64,000 nucleotides of DNA from contig WACJ01000311.1 of NCBI GenBank assembly GCA_008973525.1, positions 248,001-312,000 of the forward strand, in the 5' to 3' direction. Below are positions 49,224-62,536 of the stretch, piece by piece. The notes under the pieces are model-generated. The model worked only from the letters and a program-made list of their open reading frames with translations, was not told where the DNA came from and searched no databases. How positions within the stretch are numbered: the stretch's first letter is position 1; each line of letters opens with the position of its first letter. Both the position numbers and the translations under genes were made by a program. The DNA comes from Stenopsyche tienmushanensis (taxonomy: Eukaryota; Arthropoda; Insecta; Trichoptera; Stenopsychidae).

Positions 49224-51492
49224 CTGCAGAAACGAACATGATAAAAAATGATAGCATGTGCGTACTTGAGGTTGTGGTTTTACATACTGGGGAAACGCTC
49301 GTCCATATTAAGGTTTATGTGTAATAAAATTTCTCAGAAATCTTTTTATATGCAACACAGTAATTAATATTTATCTATCCTAGATTGAATATTTTAATTG
49401 GAAAGAATTGTTTTCTAATTTTCCATCCAACGCCTTTCCTTAGAACAATGATATAAAATATGATATTTTTACTGATAAAATTATAAAAAAAGGATAAATT
49501 CTTAAGGAAAATTATTAAGGTTTGAAACATGAGAAAACTAGTACTACTCAGTGCTTTTTATATTAGATTATCGTTTTTGCTTTTACAATCCATTATTGTA
49601 TTTAATAAGCCTTATAAATTGCCGCCCGGGGCAATGATGCCTTCTATCAACAGTGTCTCTAATAATCCACGATCTCTCCCTATATTATCAGATGCAGGAG
49701 ATCTTATTTTTGATTTCTCATGATAGTGAAAATATTCCAAATTATGTCTTTTTATGATTTCAGGTACCTCGTGCTGTTTATCCGTTAAAATCAGCACATC
49801 AGCATCAGACCTCCGAGCAGTTCATGGAATTTTAGCATACTTTTGTACATCCACATTTTAAACGCCTATAGCTTTTTACAATTGGCATCCTTCAGGGTTA
49901 ATAATTCCATTCCATACAGAAGGGCGCTGAGCATGTAGCATTAAACGTTTATTACAACCTCTTGCTTGCTGGTAGAGACGAACTTTTTAATGTGATTACA
50001 GTTTTTTTTATATCATTAATTGTGGATCATCCTACGACATATTCGTTTGCCAATTTATAAAAAGATTAATTATAATTTAGGCGGTTCAGAATCTCACTTT
50101 GGCATTTTTTACATTGATGAAGCTTTACCATATATATGTACTTATATTAGCATGTTGAATTACAGAGGGTGCCGGATTAGACAAGGGACGGATTACCGTA
50201 GGTCGACGACACTTCTTATACTGTAAGACTTGTACGACGTGTGATTAGCTTTATTTATCCCTTAAAAGAGTAGATACATGTGAATATATTACTTTAATAT
50301 TCTTATTTCAGCCGTTAGTAATTAATAAATATGTCAGTATTGGTATAGGTGACGAGCCATATTAAAAGAAACTTATACAAGAATTTTTATACGCGTAAAG
50401 GAGCATAAACATTTGATAGGCTTATTAAGTCCAGAATGAAGATTAAGTTCAATGATGGCAATTAACATTTTTAGGGAAAATTAATATATTTTATTATTAT
50501 GTTATTTGATAACAGAATTTAACGGTAGATAACAAAATTTCCATTGCGCACAAAATTACAAAACATTTATTGTTTTATCCTTGTTTATTAACAACACTAA
50601 GATTTGACTCGCCACCGGGAAGAAAATAGTTTTAGTATAATAATTGAAATTTGCAATTCACAAGTGTTTTATTAATATTTTGAATACATAGATTTAAATG
50701 ACAAAAATATATCTTGCTTAGATTGAATTGGAATGAAATAAATAACAACAAATAAATGTTTAGTAGCTTTATTTGCTCATTATCTCTAGAATTTCAATAA
50801 GAAAATGAAGAATTAGAAAAAAAAATAATAGACAATTATCTTTTGATGGAAAAAAGCTTAAAATTCAAGAGGGATTTAGAAAAATGCTTAGACCATTATC
50901 ATAAAATATAAAATGATTTACACGTCAATGCAAGCACTCGATTATTACGGAACGCTTAAATGTTTTTGAAGAGTTTAGCACTGATTAAAATTTGTAAGCT
51001 TGAAAAGGAGTCTTAAGTAAGATTATAAATTGCATTGAAAATGAATGATCGACGTTATTAAAGTATAAATCAATCAATACGTATTTGAATATGTTTTTCA
51101 TTGTTGATTAATTTATATAAAGTATATTTATTTTGAAACTTATACCACAATTTTGTATGAATTTCGAATCCCGTATAATACGGATTTACATTATGCAATA
51201 CTTTCGTGAATCATATACATATATACGAGGGCAAAGGGTAATTTGTTTACGTCACACATTTTGCTAACCAAATCTATTTTAGATATTTATATTCCATACA
51301 TTTATCAATGATACATTTAAGAATGAAATAAAAACGAATAATTTAAAGGTATAATAATGTAGCATATATTCTATGCTAACACTATTAATTGATCTATTTA
51401 TGAAAATAGTTTAAATTCTAGTATATTTTTATCTAATATTCATATAATACATGATGAAGATTCATGTTTAATAAATGCATTGGCTTTTATAT
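49224..51492. other. Intergenic, AT-rich, no gene recognised
   Basis: This lies upstream of the proximal transglutaminase promoter. Short open frames of 60-70 codons here show no recognisable domain and no splice-compatible neighbours. It may hold the upstream regulatory region of the proximal gene. Confidence 0.6.
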
Positions 51493-51845
51493 ATTATCAT
51501 CGCCATCATCATCATAGTGCTGCCACAAATAGTCCATTGCAGAACTAGGGCTTCTTCAATATCCATTTACAAGAAGGGGTTACATACAATTTGTATCATA
51601 CATTCACCTCCTCATTTGCTCGATATTGAAGGTAGCCATGACCTTTAAGTTTCATTTAGAACACTTACTCAGCGGGTCTCCTGAATGAACGTATCGACGG
51701 GCACTTTCATGACCATTTCGATATGGGTGTAAAGATTATGATAGTGAAAAACTACTCTAAGTAACCTTGTTGATTTTACTGGAAAGGGCTTTCGGAAATA
51801 CAAATAATTTATTTCCCCCTTTCATCATAAAGGTGTTGCCGGGCT
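51493..51845 (+). repeat. Interspersed repeat family C, longest copy
   Basis: It begins with a short ATC-type simple repeat and includes CAAGAAGGGGTTACAT, TCGATATTGAAGGTAGCC and, near the end, AAACTACTCTAAGTAACC and GGTGTTGCCGGG. These segments align with 55675-55930 (inverted) and 30905-31150 (inverted). The ATC end resembles the short-tandem tails left by RTE-type retrotransposons, so this may be an RTE 3' end or an RTE-driven SINE. No coding potential is seen. Confidence 0.65.
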
Positions 51846-53778
51846 ATATGACGCCAAATGCATCTCGGATCCGTTCCTATACCAACTGAGAGTGTTTCCC
51901 CATCCACATATAAATTTAAGACTGGATAGTTTCCTATTTAAGGTTGACCCTCCCAGTTCAGCGATTTCAAAGCAATATAGAAGGCAATGAAAGATAATGT
52001 TGTTATCGTTGTAAGGTTCGATGCCGTTTGTGTCCATATTTCTTTGGTTTTCCTGGCTCTGAACCGGCCAGGTTCCATACGTTATACATATATTATCATA
52101 ATTGTTTTTAATTGAAATCTGCATATTTAATTGAAAAAAAGGAAAGAACATTTAGTTAGTATTTATTTATTATTTAATACCAATTAAACAAAATATGAAA
52201 TCATACATTACATTTAGATAACAAATCCTTATAGGTTAGAAAAGTACACGTTTTGAATAGTAATATCATTTTTGTAATTTAGACATATTCAGCTTATATT
52301 TTAATGGTTCATCTTGAATAACATTAATCGCAAGAGTTATCAAATTTAATTTAATTTAAATAATATTAAACTCATTTAACATAATCTAAATTTATCTCCC
52401 AAAATAAATTCTTACCGCTTAGAAATCATTCAAATTCCAATATAGCACCAAAATTTAAATTCAGTACAATACCTAATAGCTTAAACATTAATACTAACGC
52501 TATTACATTTTATTTTAAAATAAATATGGCATTAATATTTAAAGCATGTTTACCAGAGATTTTTTAAAAATTACTATATTTTAGCATATTTTTCCCGGGG
52601 TGGCTTTAAGCAATCCCTTTTATGGGTCTATTGTTAACCATCTTGATATATATTTTTCATAGCAAATTAATGTTTTAAAAATGTGGTCACCAATCACACT
52701 TTGTATCGATTTGAACCCATGACGATTGAGTTACTGATCCAACCGGGACTACCTACAGGTCTTATTAGATTTATTATATATAATTTAACATTAATATTTT
52801 CATGTTATTCATACAAAACAAATTCATATCAAATTAAGTAATTATAGAATAAATAGATTTGTTAATCGGTGCTTAGTAATTTATCAATTAAATGAGAAGT
52901 AAACATTATCATAATATTTTAATTAATTTGAGTTTTAAAGTAAGTACCGTAACGTTATCAATTATTATAAAATAATCATATTTTAAACGACGAACAAAAA
53001 CGTTTAAAAATGTTATATATGTACAAAATTTTCACTGAACGCTAAATAATGTAAAGATTTAACATTACATATCGGTGGTATGATTAAGTTATAGCAATAA
53101 AATGTCAGAGCGTTAATTCATTTTTAAAAGCGATCTAAATTAAAATACATCTTAAATGCTATGCTATCTATATCAAACCAAACTCTCCGAAATAAATACT
53201 CCTTTCTAATATTGGTCCTATTTTTATCTGATTCAAGTCTTCGTTGGATGATTTTCTCAATCTAAAATACATTGGTTTATCTGGCCACATTTCCAGAGCA
53301 CAAATATATTTTACGTTTATTATACATACATTATTTGGTCTTCAATTATCTTTCTTTTTAGTCTATTCTAATCCGTACTCATTTTCATTTGACGTGCATA
53401 CAATTTATATATTATATTCGATTACATCCACAATATTATGACTAGACAACAAATAAGCAAGCTTTCTATTCATATTATATGAAAATACACTTTGTAATGA
53501 AGCATTTTATTCAAGCAATTCTATTCTATTTACTGAAAAATCATCAAGATATAAAAATACAAACATAAAATTTAATATGAGTATTTGATTTTTAATTTCT
53601 TATGTTAATTTAATTATGTACATTTTAAATCAACTATTTTAGGAATTACCGCTATTGTAAAACTAGTAATTTACTCTTATATGTACATTTGGTATGATAA
53701 TATTGTTTATAATCTTAAGATATTAGATTATGTCTTACACTAAAGTCGTACAAATATATTTATAATATCGTTATTATT
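51846..53778. other. Intergenic spacer between family C repeat and distal transglutaminase 3' end
   Basis: Very AT-rich, with no credible coding exon or repeat seen. The 3' end of the distal transglutaminase mRNA must fall at the right edge; I found no clear AATAAA close to its stop codon. Confidence 0.5.
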
Positions 53779-56700
53779 TTATGCTCCGTTGTTAGATGGA
53801 CTTGAACTTCCGTTGGTATCACTTTTCGGTTGAACCATAAATGCCAAAAATCCATCGACGTCTGTTAATTCTTTCGATGTGAACTTTGCTGCAATTGTGT
53901 GACGTCCAGAATAAGGAGGAATGAATTTAACAGTAGCTGCGGCGAATGAACCAGGGGCAACGTTCTATAATTTTACAAATATATTATAATATATCTATGA
54001 ATCAAATGGTTTACATTTTTATAGACGAATGCATATATTCCACACTTACTTCTTTCAGTTTGATAACCAATTTCTTTTCCAATCCACAACCCTCGATATG
54101 AAATTCACCTTTCTTAATCGGAATAGGTAATGAATTTTGCAATTTGATCGATGCTTCAAATTCTTTACCAGTCGTTGGAGTCCCTTGAATAGTAATTTTC
54201 ACATCTGGCTTCCGAATCCTAAAATCATCCTGTGCAAAATATTCGAAATCCGTTTCTACCACGGATGCCAAACACGCAATATTGAAGGCGCACTACAAAA
54301 AAAATAATTCATTGTTATTTGAAATAAATTGGCATTTTCATACAAAAACTATTTGATAATTACCTGATCAACGAGTCTTCCGAAATATTCATTAAACGAT
54401 ACATCCAATTTAATTTCTTCTGTTGTCATGGGCTTAATAACTTTTCCGAATTCATGCGCTTTTACTGCGCCAGCTACTTTTCCAGTGTATAGTACGGTAT
54501 CGACCCTTAGATTACCTTTGATGGTATGGTCTTTAGTCTTTGACTGATTTTTAATCACGAGAACCTTCGATTCAAAATAAAGTTATATATAAGCATTAAT
54601 ATTTTACCGAATTCATACAACGAGGCATGCCCTTAATATAAAAAAATATATATTTACCACATTGAAAGGTTCTCCAATTTTAATATCATCCCTCAAGGCA
54701 AAATCAAATTTGATATCGTTAAAATCTTCATTTAAATAATAACGCGAGAATAAACTTTCAGACATTTTGAGTGCTTTGAGCATTGTATCTCGTTCTTCCA
54801 TTGATCTCTCTGGATATTTGTAACTAGCAGTTATATCCTGAAATATTAAAATGATGGATCAGATTTTAAAATACGTGTATTTGCTATTTATATAATAATA
54901 TTTTCTAAACAATTACCTCTCGTTCCCATTTTCCTACAGCTTTCGTTGATATTTCTTTGCCGACTGCTTCTGTATCCTTTCTTAATAATTTTAATGGTTG
55001 GGTTGGACCATCATATCTCCAATATACCTGTAATTTTAGTTGTTTTTTAGACAACATCGGCTCGCATGTATGCAATAATATTTTTCACAAAATGTATCAA
55101 TTAATAAATTATAAAATAATTACCTTGTCGGCATTAACTTCAGAAAATAAGAATCCTACGTCATAAGGCTTTGCAATGTCTCCTAATTTAACGGCATTTA
55201 CAGACGTTGGGCCGCATCGATATACATTATCAGAGATTTCTTGGGGTGTAGCATCAATTACTTGCCATCCATCATATTCAGGGCCTATATCAGGTCTAGT
55301 CATCCAAACCTATTTTTAAATCATAATAGAACAAATATTCATGAATTTTCATATATTAAAAAAATATATTTTTCAAATGTATTTAATTATTCTTACCTCA
55401 TTCCAAACATGGAAATTCCAAATCGAATCTGAATTGAGTTCTTCCATCACTGAATTCTTTTCATCAATAAAATAGTCTATAGTCAAACTATTCTGCGTGT
55501 CATGAGCGGAAGCAAACGTAGTAACTACGCGAGATGGTATTCCGACTGCACGGCAAGCTGTTAATATTAACATTAGATAAATAAATGCCGTTAATTAATA
55601 TTACAAAAATATAATATTTATACAAATATATATATTGTATATGCAACCACTCAGAAGAATTAGTAGAAGAGTTCTACAGAAACCTCCAAACCATCGTCTC
55701 CTGAGGAAAACTACTCAGTCTTTATAAACTTTCCACACTCCCTACCAAAACGGTTGCGATACATTCATCCAGGGTGAGCTGATTGAGCGTTCTGAATGAA
55801 ACTCGGACATTATGCTACCTTTAATATTGAGCAAATGATGAACTAAATGTATGATACAGACGAAATGGATGTAACCCCTTCTTGTGAATGGATATTAAAG
55901 AGGCCTCTTTGTGGCTGCATTATGATGATGTTAATTATACAGATATTAAATATTAAGTAACCTGTCGTTAATACTCCAGCAAACACCCAGCATTGCCCAT
56001 ATTTAACAGGTTTCTTCTTTGCATAGTACGTCTGTAAAATCTCCATAGATCCCATCCAGCTTGTCGGTGGTTTACCGCCACCGAAATCATCAGTCCAATT
56101 ACCCATTAGTGCACCGTAATCATCCGAAGAGTTCACTGCTGCAGATAATGCACGGGAAACTTTAATTGGATCACCGCGTGCATTTCCTTTTATCTATTTT
56201 ATAAAATATATTTGATGTTATACGATTTTAAATTCAATTGCAATATAAAAATTGAAAGCTGCCATTAGTACGTTACCTTTCCAACTTCTCTAATGAGATA
56301 TAACGAACAATCTAGTATATCTTTTTCATATTGTGCATATTTCCAAATGCATGGACGGTGTCGGTTATATGTACCTCTCCATATGAGGCCGGTATCAAGC
56401 ATCACATATTCTTCTTTGAGATCTTCACCTATAATATAATTTATTTTTTATAAGCATTTGCCTATTTTGGGACGTATTTGAATTATTAAATTTTTAAACT
56501 TACCATCTAAATATACGCTGTCTTTCTCACACCACGGATTAAACAATAAATAGAAGCTAATTGGATGTGAATAGCTAACTGCTCCGTTTCCTTGAAGCTT
56601 AGTATCTATGTCAATTTTCCATTGGGCGACAATGCTGTGCGGTGATGTTGTAATTTTAACAGTCATGTTATTTTCATTTTGCTTTTCAATTTCGGCGCAC

Positions 56701-58993
56701 CATGAATTGTCATCATTTGATTTTGCAAGTGGTATTGCAACGAGTGTACCATGGCCATAATTGGGTTTTTCAGCGTCTGTAATTTAAGCAATATACGTAC
56801 AAATGATGCCGATATTTTTAATTCCAATAAATTCAGAGCAATGAATTTCTTACCTTTGTCGGTAAAAATGAACGATACTGCATCTGTTTCTGGATTATAC
56901 GGCCTATTGAAAACTATTTCAATTATAAACGGCTGTCCTCTTCTCACGACTAAATTAGGATCTTTCTCTCTTGTCATAGCCTCAAATTTGTACGTGTGAT
57001 GTGAATGTCCATTTTCCTTAATGCAAAAATTAATATCGTTGACTTTAAGGATACCCGAGTTTAGGTCAATATTTTCTGGAAAAAAAACCATGAATGAATA
57101 TAAACATATTGTTTTATTAAGCATTACTAATCTATATCCTTGATGCATTTAAATAATATCTGATTTATTGATTGTATGAAGCATATTAATATGTAGCACA
57201 ATTAGACTTTCAAATAACGTGGAATAATTGCATCAACGTAGGTGGTATATTCTCATACAACTATTATACTGCGTAACGTTTATCACATCATATATTTATA
57301 TAAATTGTTATTATTTTAAAATTTACAGTAAAATAAAAATCAGATTTATAAATTAGAAAGTCTTTTTAATATAAAAACACACCACAACCAATATGCAGTA
57401 TACGTTTATAATTGAATATGCTCTAAGTTGCTTATATTTCAACGCTTATTTGAATGAGTCATCGCAAATAGTATTGCAATAAGATTAATGATATTCTGTC
57501 TATCAACACTTCGATATAATGAATCCAATTTTAATGCAATGGGAAGTAAAAAATGTAAACATTTTAACAACGCAGATTTAAAATTTTCACAATCAGCCTA
57601 CGCGCAAGATAACCATTCTGAACCGAGTAATTTTTTAGCGTTTGCAGCATCAGTTTATATAAGGCAATCCTCCTCTGCTTGTCCTTGATTTATCCCTAAA
57701 ATGGTTTCTATCGTTAATCGGTTAGGTTTTTTTAAATTTATTGGTATTAAATTATGGCAACGGCTTCGGTTGAAATTGTATAATTTTAATGGAAACGCTA
57801 AGACCATAAGCTTAATCTTTGATCTTCAAGGTCTACTGTATCTAAATAAAGAGATAGGCAAAGCTTAATTTAAAATCAATGGTATTTTTATAAAAATGAT
57901 ATTTAAGAGTTGAATTGTAACGAATTTATCTGACTTTAAATATGTAAATTTTCTTCATGTTATAATAATATTGCAATAAAATTATTATCACTGTGTTTAT
58001 AAAATTATACAATAGTGATATTTTTTTATGGTAATATGATATAAAATTGCAACTTATATATCGAAATGATAAATATGTAGATCATTCGTATTATGAATTA
58101 TTTAAATCCATGAAGGTTTATTATAGATTATAGTTTATTGTAAAATAAGTTCTAATTGTTATTTACTCTTATATTCATAATTATTAATTATAAACATACA
58201 TATGAGGTTTTCCTTGTGTATAAATATATTTGTAAAATAGCTTAAAATATTAATAAGTAGATAATTGGGTAAAGAATATAAATCAATGTTATATCATCCA
58301 TTTACTGTCCTGTTGAAAGGTGTTAATTTCAGAGATAAAAGAAAATTTATCTTATGGTCGGCTTCATCTTCAAAGAAGAAGTCGTAAACACCTACTATTT
58401 TTATGGTTGAGTGTTCCCAAAGAGTATATTTATATTCATCATACGTTCTGTTCAAATGGAAAAAATTTAGAATTGCCATAAAACCAAATAACTCAAACAG
58501 GAATGCGTTTCCAGACTATTTTAGGGAACGATCTTTATTCAATTTTACCCTGTGGTAATGAAATTGACGAATGAAAAGCATTATGGAATCATTTCCAGAT
58601 CAATCGGTAGGAAAAGCTTGTGTTTTTTTTTTATCAAAAAGCATATTATAGTCGTCTAGAATTTAATTAGTTGGCTTATTCATGTCCAGGAATCCAATGA
58701 TCATGATTCAGAAAAGAGGAAACACTAATGGCCCTCTCATACGAACGACTGCCAAAAATATCCAAGATATTTCGTTGGATATTCAGTTAAAAATTAAATG
58801 AATCAACTTACTGGGCTTGTATCTGAAATATCGATTTCTTCTACTTCTTGGATTCCTATAACTATTCCAAACACGCGAAATATATTCGGTCATCTTCGAT
58901 AAAACTATCACTATTTGGCAATATTTAAAATCGTCAATTTGTCGAGTGGTCCCTCAATACAAGTGCTTTCGCTCTAAGACCCAACTAAGAACT
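53779..58993 (-). CDS. Transglutaminase, distal tandem copy (12 exons, about 742 aa)
   Basis: Second Ca2+-dependent protein-glutamine gamma-glutamyltransferase. Coding exons on the minus strand: 58893-58812 (candidate exon 1), 57075-56854, 56776-56504, 56428-56277, 56193-55962, 55557-55397, 55309-55124, 55027-54917, 54837-54658, 54564-54364, 54292-54050, 53964-53779 (TAA). Exons of 152, 232, 161, 186, 111, 180 and 201 bp equal those of the neighbour, and all phases agree. With exon 1 counted, the triad is Cys311 in YGQCWVF, His370 in WNFHVWNE and Asp393 in VIDATPQE; the W of MGNW is kept. The catalytic exon is 51/77 identical to its neighbour by hand count. Oddities are an Arg-rich N-terminus from exon 1, a Ser/Asn-rich C-terminus (SNNGA end), and an intron 5 enlarged to 404 bp by an interspersed repeat. 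Exons 2-12 are certain; exon 1 is a good candidate only. Confidence 0.95.
55675..55930 (-). repeat. Interspersed repeat family C inside intron 5 of the distal transglutaminase
   Basis: This stretch matches 51493-51845 and 30905-31150 over shared blocks such as CAAGAAGGGGTTACAT, ACTGAGTAGTTTTC and an ATGATGATG-type end. It accounts for the length of this intron (404 bp) against the homologous 110-bp intron of the neighbouring copy, so it was inserted after the tandem duplication. Confidence 0.75.
58812..58893 (-). CDS. Candidate first coding exon of the distal transglutaminase
   Basis: Exon 2 of this gene (from 57075) starts in the middle of a codon and has no early ATG, so an upstream exon is required. 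The minus-strand ATG at 58893 has A at -3 and opens 27 codons rich in Arg, Tyr and Asn, starting MTEYISRVW. The exon ends at CCCA|GTAAGT (58812) with one base left over, the phase exon 2 needs. Intron 1 would be 1736 bp (57076-58811). A TCAGT initiator lies 100 bp upstream at 58995-58991 without a TATA box at the right distance. The spliced protein would continue K-N-I-D-L-N. Not confirmed; a different leader exon is possible. Confidence 0.6.
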
Positions 58994-58995
58994 GA
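58991..58995 (-). promoter_or_regulatory. Candidate TATA-less initiator of the distal transglutaminase
   Basis: TCAGT followed by TC on the minus strand, 100 bp before the candidate start codon. I see no TATA box near -30. It resembles the TCAGTT initiator of the proximal copy but differs in core architecture. Inference from position only. Confidence 0.35.
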
Positions 58996-59801
58996 CCAAT
59001 TGATATAAGCCGCTTCCACAGATCATTTCTGCATTTGTTCTTGGACTCCTACACCCAACATCTACCTACAGATGATTGGAACCAGCTGCAGCGAAGGCTA
59101 TGTATGCTTCATTATCCACAAATAGCAGGAAACGGCATATCGATTGCGTGAAACCATGAAATTTCGTTATGGAATGTCACACATTTTCATACATATCTAA
59201 TTTCTTGAACGACAGCCAACTAATGTATCGAAAATTCGGTCATAGAATCTGAATATTGAACGACTCACACCTTTATATTTGAACCTCTGATCGCTTCTTT
59301 TTAACATCTATTCAGAGAAGGATCTAGCATTCGATCTGAATGTCATACGTTATGCTATAGATCTAGATACTAGAATAAGACTGACGAATAAAAAAGTAGA
59401 CATTCATCGTTAGTCATTCTGAATATGGAAATGCTACTGTAGATAAAGCCACTAATGATGTTTCTAATCCTTTAGAGCAGCAAACATTAAAAAACATGTA
59501 TTCGATATGATCATTTAATAAACATAATGTGATTCGGCTGGAAAAACCCAAACAATGATATCAGCAGCAACGCAAAATGTAATAATGATTACTGAAAACT
59601 TCCCTAAATAATGTTTCAAATCGTTAAGACCCAAATTGAGCGAGCTTTTTTTTTAAAAAAATGAACTTCTAAGGCTCTACAAAATTCAAGAAATATAGAT
59701 TTTCACTGACAAGTTGAATAGTATATGGTTTAAAATATCAAAGATATTGAAACTCTCGAACTTTCGAATATTATCTTCTCAGATGGAAATTTGTCAACGA
59801 T
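58996..59801. other. AT-rich sequence upstream of the distal transglutaminase
   Basis: No coding sequence seen; it could contain upstream control sites of the distal gene. Confidence 0.4.
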
Positions 59802-60085
59802 CCCCTTTGAGTTGTGAGCTAATTTTAAATCATCATAAACTTGGTGCTTTATTTGTATGTCCGTACAAATTCATTTATCTGTCAGGATCGTCGCAGCGGG
59901 TATGAAGCTTGTGCATAAATAAATAAACACTGTCGATAGCACACAATATACGGTCATTTATTTGCGTAAACATAAACAATACACTTGAAATTAATTCATT
60001 ATATTATTCATATATATTTATTAGTCGATAAATTTGGGTTAACGATATATACAATCGTACGATGTAAGCAAGATACCCTCTCCTA
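59802..60085 (+). repeat. Interspersed repeat family E, copy 3
   Basis: It aligns with 35789-36090, including TGAGCTAATTTTAAATCATC and AAATAAATAAACACTGTCG. It breaks off after CAAGATACCCTCTCC, where the other copies continue. Confidence 0.7.
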
Positions 60086-62040
60086 AGGAATCCAATCCCG
60101 GACAGTTTTAGGTGCGCATGAATCCCAGGATTAGTAAACGTAATCCCGAAAAATTCGGAATTGAATTTTTTATATAAACCTTTCCCTAACGGTGATGTAT
60201 TTACTACACCTCGACTCTAATAATGGAAATATCGATATGAAATATAATAGATACGGGGTTCAGAATTATTGTATTCCTCCGTAATATAATTACGAATCAC
60301 ATCAAAGTATTATAGTATATAAGTACATATTCATCTGCAGCGATGGAAACAAATAATTTGTCGAGAAATCGGGAATTTTGCGAGTTTTAGTCCGTATATC
60401 ATATCTTAATCCCACAGGTATCAGCAAAATTAACACCGTCATCCAGGCTTAACGAAGAAAATATTAAAAACCTAAAAATCACGTAATTTCTTAAGGAGAA
60501 TACGACGTCAGTTGATTTTTAAAAATTTTACAAACCACAGAATACTAATGAATATTTACAGTCCGGCAATATCTAAAATAAACATTTTCTCTTTGAAGTG
60601 TGTACACATCCTGTATTTGCTTTTTTTCTATTACAATTGGTCAAAGTATGTATCCTTTAAAAAGTCATTGAATGCAGCCAAACAAGAGGTCCAACATTCG
60701 ATTTAAAATGTCATTTGGGTCACAATTAATAAAATCATCAAGAGCTGGATTGATACAGAGGACCACATTGAAGATAAGATTGGCATTGTCTCTTTTTCAA
60801 AATGTGGCTAATTTGGATTCAGATCAGACGTCGTTATGATCGCATAAAATCAAGTTCAATTTGCGGACAATCAAAGTAATCGATACAGTTTATGCATTAC
60901 TGTAATAAATAAGCAATTATAGCAAATTAAATCTTATATAGACTCGAAGGCAAATTGCATGAAACCATTTGCAGAAATATCACACAAGATATCGGAAGAT
61001 CAGAATCGCGTGATTATTCTTGGAAGACTGAAATATGGATTCTGACATTGCTTTACATATAAGGTTGGCCATCTCGAGATGAAGAAGTGCATTTTAATGC
61101 GTTGCACGTGGGAAGTGCACTCGTATCTATTACGTTTGAAAATTGCCACATCGTTCAAATGTTTGCATTATTTATGATCTAGGATTTTTGCAAAAATATG
61201 TTTGTATTGTATAACAGGAATGATGATACATCTGATGGTAATCGGCTACAATGACCGAGGCCTATTTAAAAATCAGGACGGGAATATCCGATGACCGAAG
61301 CAGTCGATTGGTTAAATGAACAACAAAGTTACCTTATGAGTTGGTTGCAAATATAAAACAAGAAGTCAACTGTTGAATTCAAATACAAAATTTAATCAGA
61401 TCTATTTTCTCGATTGATTTTGGCATTGATTCTTGTCATTAAACGCATTGGATGGAGGCGTCTTTGATTTTAGTCTTAATTAAGACTGTGGATCAATTAT
61501 GTCAATAAGAAGAAATTCACATTGTGTTTGTAGTATCTTTAATATGGAGCTATTGAAATTTGACCTTTTTGATCTTTGACACTTTAATTTATCTCAGCAT
61601 TCAATTACCAAGAAGAGAATAAATACTTTCAATTTTGCAAATCAAAATTTTCTTGCAGAAATTTTGGTCGCTCATTCGTATTTTTTTCCCAAACTTTTAA
61701 AAGAATGTTTAGAAATAAAACAGTACAAATATTTGGATTAAAAAAATCACAATAGATCACGGTCTGTTCAAAATTCACACCTAAAAAAAAAATGAGCCAT
61801 GATTCACAATATATATTTTTAGTAGAACGCCTTCAAAATTATCATTTTCTTGTGTTAACAATTGGTACATGTTCATAATTAATTTAAAACAGGATGCATA
61901 TATGTAGTTTAGTTCTGGAATTTTCATTTACAAATAATCGATCGACCACTTTTGTAATACAGTACAATACATTTTTTGTATCTTACTTCAAATTTGTTAT
62001 AGTTACACGATTGCCAATCTAATAAATGCTTATCACCCCA
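60086..62040. other. AT-rich non-coding stretch
   Basis: No gene or repeat recognised on either strand. Confidence 0.5.
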
Positions 62041-62385
62041 GAAATGCTGAAGAAAATCTACAAAACGGTGTCGGATGACCGTCAACTGTAAATTCACGAG
62101 CTAGCAGTCATAGTGGGCCTTTAAAAAATGCTGTATATCACATGCCGATTGAATATTTGGCCACGAGAAAGCTGTGCACAAGATTGATGCCGCGTTTACT
62201 CACAATGGAACAAGAACAGCGTTGTGATGATGTTTTAATCCAGTGTTTGACGATGTTTCTCATCAATGTCGAGTTTTTTAATCAATTCAGGATGAAACAT
62301 GGGTCCATCACTTCACATCTGAGACAAAGGAACATGGGAACCCTCCTTTGACTCGAGCTGTTTATTGGTCCCGCTGTTCGAGAGA
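62041..62385 (+). pseudogene. Mariner transposase relic
   Basis: Frameshifted pieces in order: MLKKIYKTVSDDRQL, IHELAVIVGL, then (frame 62142-62351) RKLCTRLMPRLLTMEQEQR, CLTMFLINVEFFNQF, and, in another frame, QDETWVHHFTSETKEHG, which holds the first catalytic Asp in its ETW context. The N-terminal domain and the rest of the catalytic core are missing. No inverted repeats were found nearby. A different subgroup from the 39696-40529 element. Confidence 0.8.
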
Positions 62386-62536
62386 AATTAGCTATATTTT
62401 GTAACTAAAAGCCAGCTAAAATAGCAGCATAAGTTAGATAAGTGTATAGTTTTTTATGGATGGAGTCTAGATTCGTTCGCGACCTCATTTGGCGCGAGCC
62501 ACTTATGTAAATTAACCTCTGAAGGGGCTTCCGTGA

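Noticed and set aside
57488..57688. TATATAA and an ATG on the minus strand near 57640-57690 as first exon of the distal transglutaminase
   Set aside because: No GT donor in the needed phase follows the ATG, and TATA-initiator spacing is too long; the 58893 start fits better.
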